From: Planctomycetaceae bacterium | Lineage (GTDB): Bacteria; Planctomycetota; Planctomycetia; Pirellulales; Thermoguttaceae | DNA: 7,014 nt | Assembly (NCBI GenBank): GCA_031259095.1 | Contig: JAIRLW010000064.1 | Coordinates: 1 to 7,014 of the forward strand | Direction of reading: 5' to 3' | Shown here: positions 1-6,761 of the stretch, piece by piece | Layout of the letters: each line of letters starts with the position of its first letter | Position numbering within the stretch: position 1 is the first letter of the stretch | Position numbers and translations under genes: made by a program | Notes under the pieces: model-generated | Seen by the model: the letters and a program-made list of their open reading frames with translations, nothing else | What the model was told of the DNA's origin: nothing | Database searches by the model: none

Positions 1-483
1 GTCAAATCCCAAAGTCGGACGCAGAATAAAAGTCGGATGAAGCATCAACGGACGCGATAACTCAAGACTTAAATTAAACGTATTGCCCTTTGTATTGGAA
101 AGATAACGTTCAAAAATACCTTTGGCTCCGGTAACACTGTCATAAACAATATTCGTGTTACGGACATAACGATCCATATCGTATTCCTGAAATCCCAACC
201 CAATATAAGTTTTAAACTCAAACTCGTTGAATGGAGCACATACAAAATAAGTTCCCAAAACATAATCGTCGCTTTCCATTTTATCACCAACCTGTTTCAA
301 ATTACTGTTGGCGTAAGCGGCAATCGCTCCGATTGCAGAATACGGCGTTAAATTCCATTCGCCGCCAACCATAAAACCGGAACGGCTAATATTGTAACTA
401 TCGGAATTACCGTCTGATTCGGCATTGAAATAGGTTTGGGTGAAGTCTCCCCAAAGACCGCCGGTTCGCCGTAACGCCGGAGT
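1..483 (-). other. Autotransporter beta-barrel translocator, N-terminal part only
   Basis: From about residue 1365 the sequence reads as amphipathic strands ending in aromatic or small residues: GGLWGDFTQTYFNAESDG with W1375, then YNISRSGFMVGGEWNLTPYS, AIGAIAAYANSNLK, YVLGTYFVCAPF, FEFKTYIGLGFQEYDM, FNLSLELSRPLML and FILRPTLGFD. This is the usual pattern at the start of the autotransporter domain (Pfam Autotransporter, PF03797), and the preceding helix-like stretch (SVADLRDIYRQIGASVRANS) fits the linker entering the barrel. The barrel anchors in the outer membrane and helps deliver the passenger. The remaining strands and the terminal aromatic residue lie left of the window. Confidence 0.85.
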
Positions 484-3400
484 TTGTCCCAACATCCGAT
501 TCCAGTTCACACGTCCGCGATTACCGGTCGGCATCGAACCGTTGCCGTAACCAATTCGGTTAAATAAAAGTTCCGAAGGATTCCAAAGATTGATCAACGC
601 GCTGTTTGCCCGAACCGACGCTCCAATCTGACGATATATGTCACGGAGATCCGCAACAGAATTAGACGCATCACCCAAAGAAAACGCAATATCCGGTCGC
701 TCAAATAACGAATTATCAATCGCCGCCGCCGCCGATTTCTCATTGAACGTCTTCGCCCGATCTTGGAAATAGTTCAAATCACGTACTACCAGAAACTGCG
801 CTTCATGAGAATTATAAGGATTGATAAAAACATCGGATACGTAAAGAAATCCTGTTTCATAATCAACCTTTTTGAAATTCGAACCTTGAGTAAATGTTCC
901 TGATTGAATAATCGTGTGTGTTGTTGTTTCGTTACCGAAAACTTTGTCGGGAAGAAATGTAACCTTCACCGTTCCGTCCATTTTCGTATTATTCAAAACA
1001 ACCAATAAATCGTTTTCGGTACCGTAAATCGTCTCATGGCGAATCGGAAGTTCCTCTGGAGAAATATTCGGATTGGAATTAGGAGTCTCCCCGATTTCCG
1101 TGTTCGGATCAACATTCCAAGCGCGAACTTGTCCAATGGTCGGATCATAGATGTTTCCCTTCTCATCAATGTATTGTCCGTCTTGAGTGATTGCGCTGGT
1201 ATATCGTTCCATTAACGTACTTCCTCCGACAGTAACTTCGTACACGCTGTTTTTGCCGAAAGTAAGATCGCCAACCACATTGATAATTCCGATTTCGTCG
1301 CCGTTTTTGGCTCCCGGCGAAATAACACCTTCATTGTTGAGCGTTCCTTCCCAGTAACACGATTCCCGAAGCGCACCGTATTGTTCATACATGTTTATAT
1401 CCCAAGCGTATCGGCGTTGTCCAAACCGAAACACGCCTTCGCCGGCAATTCGTCCGAAATTATCCATTGTCGGCGGATTCGGATGCGGAATCATTCTATA
1501 GGCATTAGAAGTTTCATTAGTCTGAACTTCAGCAAGTACTTCGAAATCGAAATTTGCGGAAATGTTAATTTCCGGTATTTTCAATGTCGTGTTTGTAAGC
1601 GGCGATAATAAACATTCTATTTCAAATGGTTGACCGTTTTCATCAACAAGAGGATTACTGTTCGCATCCAAAAAAGGATTGCCGTTAGTATCAACAACCT
1701 TCACATTGATTGTCGAACTCACGTCTTTTGGAATTGCCGGCGTCAACATCAATGTTGCGCCGCGGTCAATCGTCAGATTCTTGGCATAAACCGTATTTCC
1801 CTGAAATTCCGTTGTTCCGCCGACAAAATGTAATAACGTGGTTTCCGCACCCGGCGTAACAATATCCGCGTAAACTTTACCGTCGCCCGGTTTCACAATT
1901 GTTACGGCATCGCCGTTAAACGTAACAACGTTTTCCTCGCCGCCGGTTCCGCCTTCCTCACCTTCAGTTACAGCAATGTTCAAACCGTCCGCCTTAACAA
2001 CGGCAGCCCAGAGTGCATCATCATCTTCATAAGACGGACTAATCCAATATCCCCGATCTTCACGAAGGGGAATATTAGCATCTTCCTCTTCTTCTCCAGT
2101 TTCTATTTCTACTTCTGTTTCTGCAATGTCTCCATTATCATCTACTTCGTTGCCCGGATAAAACCCTGTTCCTTGATCATGACCAACCGGAAGATCAATC
2201 ATATTACCTCGTGCATTGATCGTCGCCCCCATTTGTTCAAGAGCCTCTTTCAATTTCGGATCACTATTGGCGGTGTTGGGCGAAATAATCACCCGCGCAG
2301 GATCAAGATAAAGAATGTTCGGAATGATTTCATAACGAAAATAATTGATATTATCCTTGAACGTAAAATTGAAATTATCATCAATTTGTGTTGTTGCGGC
2401 GCCGTTAGCGTCGGCTTTGTAACCGAAGGTAATATTCGTATGAAGATTCAACGCCGCATATTGTCCAGACAACGCCTCGCCAAGTTCAGACGCGGTACGA
2501 TGCGGCAGCGTCTGGAGTAACGAATATCTTCCAAGCAAAGCATCTCTAACCTCAGGAGGAGTACTTTGTTGGTCGGTAAGAGAGTCCGTTGATAAATCCT
2601 GAGCGAGAACATTACGGTGAAACGAAAGAATATCGCCGTTGATTTTCGCTCCGTTCATAATATTGATTTGATCGACTTGCGCGGTGCCGTCAATATACAC
2701 GGCTGCTCCGAATGCAAAACGGCGGTCGGTTTCTGCTAAGGATTTGGAAACACTCCATTGTGGTTCCAAAGTTACGGTTTCGTATGAACGGCTTCCGGTG
2801 ATACTTCCTGAAATGTCAAAGTTTTTTACGAGCGCCCCGTTCAGTTCATCCAAAATTTTGTAATCAACGTATACTATTCCACTTGTTTGGTCGTTTGCAA
2901 CCGGTACAAGCGTGTAATAATACGATCCTCGATTACTTCCGAATAAATCTTTTCCAAAATTAAAACTAACGCCAATACCGTTTCGTCCTGTCGCGTGAAC
3001 GTAACTTCCTTCCTGAAGAATAATAGAATGATCTTTACCGTAAGCCGCCAAAATACCAATACCATTAACTCCGTCCGCGTAAACACTTGTTCCTCTGGCA
3101 ATCGTTAATTTATTGTTTGAACCGTCAATCCGAATCCCCGCACTTCCGGGACCGTTTGCCCAAATGGAACCTGTTTGAATCACGTTTAAGTCTTTTGCGA
3201 AAAGATGCGCCCCGATGGCGTAAGAACTGATATTCGGACGCGACATGTCATAACTCTGTAACGCCGCATTCCAATAGCCGAATGTTGCGGAATTATAAAA
3301 CGGCGTTCCATCGCCGTTGACATAAAACGATTTCCCGAAAAAGTCACGGCGTTCAACGGTATAGCCGACGTCTTGCATGACGGCTAATTCGATTTCAATA

Positions 3401-4575
3401 AAACCCGGGTAGTTACGGTATTCCTGCCAACTCATTAACGAATTGGCGGTATCAATATGAGACAAGGTTCCGCTGGGATTGTACTGCCACTGAAGCGGAA
3501 AATAAGGATAATTCCAGCCAATATCATAAGTGTATCCCGTAACCGGAACACCGCTGTTTTGTTCAAACTTAGTTAATTTATTAACCGATTTTCCGTACCA
3601 TAATTCGAGTACGTTTTTACCGACAAAGGTAGGATGTGACGGATTACCTTGAATATACGGAGCGAGCGGATCACCCATATCAAAAATCGTCGTTGCCTGA
3701 CTATGATTTGCCGTATTGTCGTATCCAACCTCTTTTCCCGATGCGCCGGGTCGAACACTTGCCGAATTACCGTTGTTGTCGCGTAATCGGGAATCGTATC
3801 GGGAAAGAGTATCGGGAAATTTCCATTTTATTTCCTCTGTTATCGGGTCAATGTCATACGTTACGCTGCTTGCAATTCCCAAAGCATGACCCATTTCATG
3901 GATTAACACCGGCGTTAAATCATTGAGTACTCTTCCGCTTTGCGACTGATTCCCAACAACCGCATTCCAGCCGGAACCGACATTAATCGTTGCGTGTCCG
4001 CCATCGACCAGCGGAACGTAAACCCCGTCAGTAAGCAATGCCAGCGGAAGATCAAGGTTATACTGGTCAATATTACTCTGAACATAACCGTTTGTTATGG
4101 CGTTGGCATTTCCTGCCAGTGTATCATCATAAAAAATGCTAAAGACAACCGGTTGACGTTGATAAGTTGGATTTCCGACAGCGTCGAGTATTGGATTATC
4201 GTTATCATCCAGAGCGGTGATTTTATTTCCGGCGCCGTCAAGCATAAACGGCATGGTACCATGTGCTTTCAGGATATTCACCCAATATTGAGCGGCTTCG
4301 GTGATCGCGCCGACTTGTTCCGGTGAAAAACCCTCGTAAAAATCAAGTTGAAAAATAGTTTCCTTATCCTTATTTAAAACATTGACCACCTGTGCCGGTT
4401 GGGCATGCGCTGTCGGGCAAAACAGAAACAAAAATAGAAATAAAAACAATACAAAACAGAACCAAACCGTTTTCAGGTAGAACCGTATTTTTGTCTCTCC
4501 TTCTTTTTTCTGAAGTGAAACAGCGCTTATTACGGATTCAGCGCTTTTTGCAGTCGTCTTGATTGTTCTTCGCAT
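1..4575 (-). CDS. Autotransporter with N-terminal metalloprotease-like domain and beta-helix passenger (C-terminus cut by window edge)
   Basis: One frame stays open for 1525 codons from the ATG at 4575 to base 1, so the protein is partial. Order of parts: N-region and signal peptide (residues 1-58), zinc metalloprotease-like domain (about 62-406), beta-helix passenger (about 407-1364), start of a type V autotransporter barrel (about 1365 onward). It should be exported by Sec, with the barrel inserting in the outer membrane and the protease displayed outside or released. I recall the same order (HExxH domain, SHI..NSLMS, YRNY and ELAVxQDxGY blocks, then INIMNGAxIxGDI stalk) in uncharacterised autotransporters of several Gram-negative groups; the substrate is unknown. 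The ATG was chosen because it is the only in-frame ATG before the signal peptide and is preceded by GAGGGG. A normal barrel is about 260-280 residues, so roughly 100 residues are probably missing. No frameshift or internal stop was seen. Family assignment is firm; proteolytic activity is inferred. Confidence 0.93.
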   Translation of the reverse strand, partial: MRRTIKTTAKSAESVISAVSLQKKEGETKIRFYLKTVWFCFVLFLFLFLFLFCPTAHAQPAQVVNVLNKDKETIFQLDFYEGFSPEQVGAITEAAQYWVNILKAHGTMPFMLDGAGNKITALDDNDNPILDAVGNPTYQRQPVVFSIFYDDTLAGNANAITNGYVQSNIDQYNLDLPLALLTDGVYVPLVDGGHATINVGSGWNAVVGNQSQSGRVLNDLTPVLIHEMGHALGIASSVTYDIDPITEEIKWKFPDTLSRYDSRLRDNNGNSASVRPGASGKEVGYDNTANHSQATTIFDMGDPLAPYIQGNPSHPTFVGKNVLELWYGKSVNKLTKFEQNSGVPVTGYTYDIGWNYPYFPLQWQYNPSGTLSHIDTANSLMSWQEYRNYPGFIEIELAVMQDVGYTVERRDFFGKSFYVNGDGTPFYNSATFGYWNAALQSYDMSRPNISSYAIGAHLFAKDLNVIQTGSIWANGPGSAGIRIDGSNNKLTIARGTSVYADGVNGIGILAAYGKDHSIILQEGSYVHATGRNGIGVSFNFGKDLFGSNRGSYYYTLVPVANDQTSGIVYVDYKILDELNGALVKNFDISGSITGSRSYETVTLEPQWSVSKSLAETDRRFAFGAAVYIDGTAQVDQINIMNGAKINGDILSFHRNVLAQDLSTDSLTDQQSTPPEVRDALLGRYSLLQTLPHRTASELGEALSGQYAALNLHTNITFGYKADANGAATTQIDDNFNFTFKDNINYFRYEIIPNILYLDPARVIISPNTANSDPKLKEALEQMGATINARGNMIDLPVGHDQGTGFYPGNEVDDNGDIAETEVEIETGEEEEDANIPLREDRGYWISPSYEDDDALWAAVVKADGLNIAVTEGEEGGTGGEENVVTFNGDAVTIVKPGDGKVYADIVTPGAETTLLHFVGGTTEFQGNTVYAKNLTIDRGATLMLTPAIPKDVSSTINVKVVDTNGNPFLDANSNPLVDENGQPFEIECLLSPLTNTTLKIPEINISANFDFEVLAEVQTNETSNAYRMIPHPNPPTMDNFGRIAGEGVFRFGQRRYAWDINMYEQYGALRESCYWEGTLNNEGVISPGAKNGDEIGIINVVGDLTFGKNSVYEVTVGGSTLMERYTSAITQDGQYIDEKGNIYDPTIGQVRAWNVDPNTEIGETPNSNPNISPEELPIRHETIYGTENDLLVVLNNTKMDGTVKVTFLPDKVFGNETTTHTIIQSGTFTQGSNFKKVDYETGFLYVSDVFINPYNSHEAQFLVVRDLNYFQDRAKTFNEKSAAAAIDNSLFERPDIAFSLGDASNSVADLRDIYRQIGASVRANSALINLWNPSELLFNRIGYGNGSMPTGNRGRVNWNRMLGQTPALRRTGGLWGDFTQTYFNAESDGNSDSYNISRSGFMVGGEWNLTPYSAIGAIAAYANSNLKQVGDKMESDDYVLGTYFVCAPFNEFEFKTYIGLGFQEYDMDRYVRNTNIVYDSVTGAKGIFERYLSNTKGNTFNLSLELSRPLMLHPTFILRPTLGFD
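484..3357 (-). other. Beta-helix passenger/stalk of the autotransporter
   Basis: Short Gly/Asn-rich strands with recurring hydrophobic residues are typical of right-handed beta-helices. Examples are GIRIDGSNNKLTIARGTSVYADG followed by NGIGILAAYGKDHSI (about residues 478-520), GIGVSFNFGKDLFGSN, and QINIMNGAKINGDIL with M640. The last matches a recurrent INIMNGAxIxGDI signature that I recall from autotransporter passengers. An acidic linker rich in E and D lies at about 815-845, and a second beta-rich stretch (FVGGTTEFQGNTVYAKNLTI and later TFGKNSVYEVTV) occurs before the barrel. The role is probably a rigid spacer carrying the protease away from the membrane. No second enzymatic domain was recognised. 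Confidence 0.75.
1621..1692 (-). repeat. Three tandem 8-residue D-x-N-x-N/Q-P units in the autotransporter
   Basis: Residues 962-985 are three consecutive units: DTNGNPFL, DANSNPLV and DENGQPFE. The DNA copies have diverged, so the repeat is visible mainly in the protein. The regular Asp/Asn/Gly spacing resembles turn-forming or calcium-binding loops, but it does not match a dockerin or EF-hand consensus closely enough to name one. The same pattern appears twice in the protease domain (residues 123-138). Confidence 0.7.
3358..4392 (-). other. Zinc metalloprotease-like domain of the autotransporter
   Basis: The motif HEMGHALGIAS starts at H226, giving two candidate zinc ligands (H226, H230) and the catalytic base E227. 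In classical metzincins the third ligand would lie six residues after the second His, but S236 is there. A downstream block has S372-H373-I-D, then L380-M381-S382-W383, then LAVMQDVGY ending at Y405. I read H373 as the probable third ligand and M381 as the Met-turn, in the manner of leishmanolysin-like proteases that carry an insertion between second and third ligands. This reading comes from motif recognition, not from an alignment or structure. The insertion of about 140 residues includes a charged stretch (KWKFPDTLSRYDSRLRDNNG) and a Gly/Asn-rich part. Confidence 0.72.
4162..4209 (-). repeat. Two tandem 8-residue D-x-N/V-x-N-P units in the protease domain
   Basis: Residues 123-138 read DDNDNPIL then DAVGNPTY. 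They match the three-unit repeat at residues 962-985 in spacing and in the N-P step. They lie before the HEMGH motif, probably in a surface loop of the protease domain. Confidence 0.6.
4402..4575 (-). other. Extended N-region and signal peptide of the autotransporter
   Basis: Residues 1-37 are a long, mostly polar and basic N-region (MRRTIKTTAK... then KKEGETK). A hydrophobic core of alternating Phe and Leu follows at about 37-53, then CPTAHA. The predicted signal peptidase I cut is AHA|Q, between A58 and Q59. Extended N-regions are known from many autotransporters (ESPR-type), but no ESPR consensus is clearly visible here. The other explanation is that translation really begins downstream, near residue 30 (see findings). 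Confidence 0.8.
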
Positions 4576-4581
4576 AGGAGT

Positions 4582-4587
4582 CCCCTC
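4582..4587 (-). promoter_or_regulatory. Shine-Dalgarno-like site of the autotransporter gene
   Basis: On the minus strand GAGGGG lies six bases before the ATG at 4575. It is a purine-rich partial match to the anti-Shine-Dalgarno sequence at usable spacing and supports this start. Confidence 0.5.
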
Positions 4588-4786
4588 GAACCGAAGGATA
4601 AACGGTGGTTTTACCCATTTTCCACATTTACAGCATTTCCCCAAATTTCGTTAAGATCATCAAAGACGGAGTATATCTGTAAACAGTCTCATTCCGATTT
4701 ATCGATATTTTCGGACTACTTTCTAAACAAAATTTTATAGAAAATAACTTTATTTTACCTAAGGCGACTTCTAAAAACTCATTTTT

Positions 4787-4815
4787 TTGACAAAATCAAT
4801 TTGTTAATCTATACT
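4787..4815 (+). promoter_or_regulatory. Sigma-70-type promoter for the flotillin gene
   Basis: A perfect -35 TTGACA (4787-4792) and a near-perfect -10 TATACT (4810-4815) are separated by exactly 17 bases. Transcription would begin near 4822, giving a leader of about 70 bases before the flotillin ATG. The tract upstream is rich in A and T. This is strong enough to predict constitutive expression by the housekeeping sigma factor. Confidence 0.75.
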
Positions 4816-4893
4816 ACTCCAGTCGATCTTAATTGATTTACCTGTGTTTCCTTACTTAATTCGTTTCACCAATTTAACCAACATTTTACTATT

Positions 4894-6588
4894 ATGGAAG
4901 GTCTTTACACTGTACTTACGATTGCCGCCGTATTACTTGCGGTTTCACTTCTTTCGGTATTCGTTTTAATTATTAAGCGTTACCGGCGTTGTCCGAGCAA
5001 CCGGATTCTCGTTGTTTACGGTAAGAGCGGCAAGGGTCAGTCGTCTCTTTGTATTCACGGCGGTGCGCGGTTTATTCTGCCGGTGATTCAGGACTACGCT
5101 TACTTGAGTCTTGAACCGATGCAAATTGAAATTCCGTTGCGCGGGGCGTTGTCGATGGAAAATATCCGCGTCAATGTTCCAAGCGTGTTCACTGTTGCCA
5201 TCGGAACGACTTCTGAACAAATGCAAAACGCTGCGGTGCGGCTTCTTGGTTTGACGAAAGTTCAGATTTCGAAACAAGCCGAAGACATCATCTTCGGGCA
5301 ACTCCGCCAGGTAATCGCGTCCATGCACATCGAAGAGATTAACCGTGACCGTGAAACTTTTTTGGCGAATATTACGGCGTCCCTTGATCCTGAATTACGT
5401 AAAATCGGGTTGGTGCTGATCAATGTTAATATCACAGATATTACGGATGAAAGCGGTTATATTGAAGCGATTGGTCGTAAAGCGGCGTCGGAAGCAATTC
5501 AAAAGGCGCGGGGCGATGTTGCCGACAACGAAAAAATGGGTGAAATCCGTGTTGCCGAAGCGGAACAGGCGAAAGCAATTAATGTTGCCAACGCGGTGAA
5601 AGTGCAGATGATCGGAACGCGCGAAGCGGAACGCGATAAGGAAGTCAAACTTGCGGAATTGACGCGGGATCAGGCAATTAAAGTTGCTGATCTGAAAAAA
5701 GAGCAAACGGTCGGCGAACAATCGGCTGCGTTTCTTTGCGAAGCGCAAGTCAAGCAATCTGAACGAGATATGCGGGTTCAGACTGCCGAAGCGAATGCGG
5801 CTGCGGTGGAAGGGGAAAACCGGGCAAAAGCAACAGTTGCCGTTTCGCAAGCCGAATTGAATGTTCGGCAGGCGGATGCCAATGCAACCGCGATTGAAGG
5901 TGAAAACAAAGCGAAAGCGATTATTGCGGCATCTCAGGCGGAATTGCAGGTCAAACAGGCTGAGGCGTTTAAGACTGGCGAAACGAAAAAGCGTGAAGCG
6001 GAAGCCGCTGTTCTTGAAGCGCAATATATTGCCCAAACCAAAGCCGCTCAAGCGGAAGCGCAATTGATGGAAGCGAAACAGCGTGCGGAATTTGAGGCGC
6101 CTGCGAAAGCCCAAAAAGCACGAACCATTGTTGAAGCGGAGGCTCTTGCCGAACAGCGGCGTATTGAAGCGGAAGGCGAGGCAAAAGCAATCTTCGCCAA
6201 ACTGGAAGCCGAAGCACGCGGTAATTTTGAAGTTTTAGCCAAAAAAGGCGAAGGACTTCAACGGATTATTGAAGCATGCGGCGGAGCGGAAAAAGCGTTC
6301 CAACTTCTGATGCTGGAACATTTTGACAATCTGATTGAAGCGTCTTCGCAAGCGATTTCAAACATTAAGTTTGACAAAATTATTGTTTGGGATGGCGGAG
6401 CGAAGGACGGCGGACAGTCGGCGACTGCTGGTTTTTTGCAAAATATGGCGAAAACATTACCGCCAATGATGCAGGTGATGAAAGAGGTGGGCGGAATTGA
6501 ATTTCCAGAAACGCTGGCGAAAATCGTCGGAGTCAACGAACCACAAACACAAACATCAACCCCCAAACCGTCTGACAAGAATCTCTAA
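4894..6588 (+). CDS. floT: Flotillin family membrane scaffold protein (SPFH/PHB domain)
   Basis: A complete 564-residue protein. A single hydrophobic anchor (about residues 4-27) is followed by basic KRYRRC, the SPFH/PHB domain (about 33-205, including GGARFILPV, SVFTVAIGTTSEQMQNAAVRLL, SMHIEEINRDRE and ITDESGYIEAIGRK), a long Ala/Glu/Lys coiled coil (about 205-455) and a conserved C-terminal part (ISNIKFDKIIVWDGG, then TAGFLQNM and GIEFPETL). That C-terminus parallels Bacillus FloT (SNIDKITVVDTGG). Bacterial flotillins oligomerise at the inner membrane, organise microdomains and affect fluidity, secretion and signalling. The length slightly exceeds FloT (about 509), partly through an internal duplication. 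No Shine-Dalgarno precedes the ATG (upstream TTTTACTATT), but the start places the anchor at the extreme N-terminus as the family requires. A strong promoter lies upstream and a terminator downstream, so it is probably transcribed alone, without an nfeD partner. E. coli YqiK is the other close name. Confidence 0.95.
   Translation: MEGLYTVLTIAAVLLAVSLLSVFVLIIKRYRRCPSNRILVVYGKSGKGQSSLCIHGGARFILPVIQDYAYLSLEPMQIEIPLRGALSMENIRVNVPSVFTVAIGTTSEQMQNAAVRLLGLTKVQISKQAEDIIFGQLRQVIASMHIEEINRDRETFLANITASLDPELRKIGLVLINVNITDITDESGYIEAIGRKAASEAIQKARGDVADNEKMGEIRVAEAEQAKAINVANAVKVQMIGTREAERDKEVKLAELTRDQAIKVADLKKEQTVGEQSAAFLCEAQVKQSERDMRVQTAEANAAAVEGENRAKATVAVSQAELNVRQADANATAIEGENKAKAIIAASQAELQVKQAEAFKTGETKKREAEAAVLEAQYIAQTKAAQAEAQLMEAKQRAEFEAPAKAQKARTIVEAEALAEQRRIEAEGEAKAIFAKLEAEARGNFEVLAKKGEGLQRIIEACGGAEKAFQLLMLEHFDNLIEASSQAISNIKFDKIIVWDGGAKDGGQSATAGFLQNMAKTLPPMMQVMKEVGGIEFPETLAKIVGVNEPQTQTSTPKPSDKNL
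5776..5949 (+). repeat. 87-bp (29-residue) tandem duplication inside the flotillin coiled coil
   Basis: Residues 295-323 and 324-352 are two copies of one unit. Each contains A-x-A-N-A-x-A-x-EGEN-x-AKA and ends SQAEL followed by N or Q; a third copy begins (VKQAEA) at 353. Identity is high in the protein but lower in the DNA, so the duplication is not recent. It lengthens the coiled coil by 29 residues while preserving the reading frame. Confidence 0.85.
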
Positions 6589-6647
6589 CAGGGCGTCTCT
6601 AAAAATATCATTTGCCAAACGATTTTTAATTAATTAATTGATTAGTA

Positions 6648-6668
6648 ACTATTCAATAGTGAATTTTT
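6648..6668 (+). terminator. Weak hairpin with T-run just downstream of flotillin
   Basis: ACTAT and ATAGT can pair around a TCA loop (6648-6660), followed by GAA and a run of T. The stem is only five A/T-rich pairs, so this is at best an accessory terminator ahead of the strong one at 6701. Confidence 0.3.
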
Positions 6669-6672
6669 TTCC

Positions 6673-6688
6673 CGTCCCGTTAGGGACG
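6673..6688. repeat. CGTCCC-GTTA-GGGACG hairpin
   Basis: A perfect six-pair GC-rich stem with a GTTA loop, flanked on the left by a T-run and on the right by GATATGTTGGTAG leading directly into the terminator stem. There is no T-run after it on the plus strand; on the minus strand it is followed by a run of A, so it is a poor plus-strand terminator. On the complementary transcript the same bases also form a hairpin. The GC content stands out from its AT-rich surroundings. It may be one copy of a dispersed intergenic repeat, which cannot be tested from this window. Confidence 0.6.
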
Positions 6689-6700
6689 ATATGTTGGTAG

Positions 6701-6737
6701 AAAAAATCCACTGATGTAATATATCAGTGGATTTTTT
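6701..6737. terminator. Strong bidirectional intrinsic terminator
   Basis: AAAAAATCCACTGAT (6701-6715) pairs perfectly with ATCAGTGGATTTTTT (6723-6737) around a seven-base loop. The T-run forms part of the stem's right arm and the matching A-run gives a T-run on the other strand, so it can terminate transcription from both sides. It ends flotillin transcription 110-150 bases after the stop codon and insulates it from the repeat array. Confidence 0.85.
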
Positions 6738-6743
6738 GTTTTT

Positions 6744-6761
6744 GGGGGCGGAATTGCCCCC
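6744..6761. repeat. GGGGGC/GCCCCC hairpin at the left edge of the tandem array
   Basis: GGGGGC (6744-6749) and GCCCCC (6756-6761) are perfect inverted copies around a GGAATT loop. The right arm overlaps the first C-run of the 21-bp array. The G-run is the only plus-strand G5 before the array and may be an inverted remnant of the repeat's C-run. Confidence 0.5.

Larger units (their letters stand above)
4576..4893. other. Divergent intergenic region between autotransporter and flotillin genes
   Basis: These 318 AT-rich bases separate two start codons that point away from each other, so promoters for both genes should lie here. Only the rightward promoter is clear. For the leftward gene the best -10 candidate is TATACT on the minus strand at 4670-4675, but no acceptable -35 lies 16-18 bases upstream of it. 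I found no small ORF, RNA gene or convincing operator palindrome. Confidence 0.7.

Noticed and set aside
3940..4326. 128-codon plus-strand open frame opposite the protease domain
   Set aside because: It lies antisense to a clearly coding, motif-bearing frame and its product has no recognisable features. Other short frames opposite the autotransporter (for example 2173-2520 and 3636-3926) were dropped for the same reason.
1..4575. Possible frameshift or pseudogene in the autotransporter
   Set aside because: The frame is open for all 1525 codons, with motifs from signal peptide to barrel in one frame.
4670..4675. TATACT on the minus strand as -10 of the autotransporter promoter
   Set aside because: The hexamer is good, but no -35 resembling TTGACA lies at 16-18 bases. 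It is kept only as a weak candidate in the intergenic note.
5395..6114. 239-codon antisense open frame inside the flotillin gene
   Set aside because: Its Phe/Arg/Leu-rich product mirrors the Ala/Glu/Lys codons of the flotillin coiled coil. It is a shadow.
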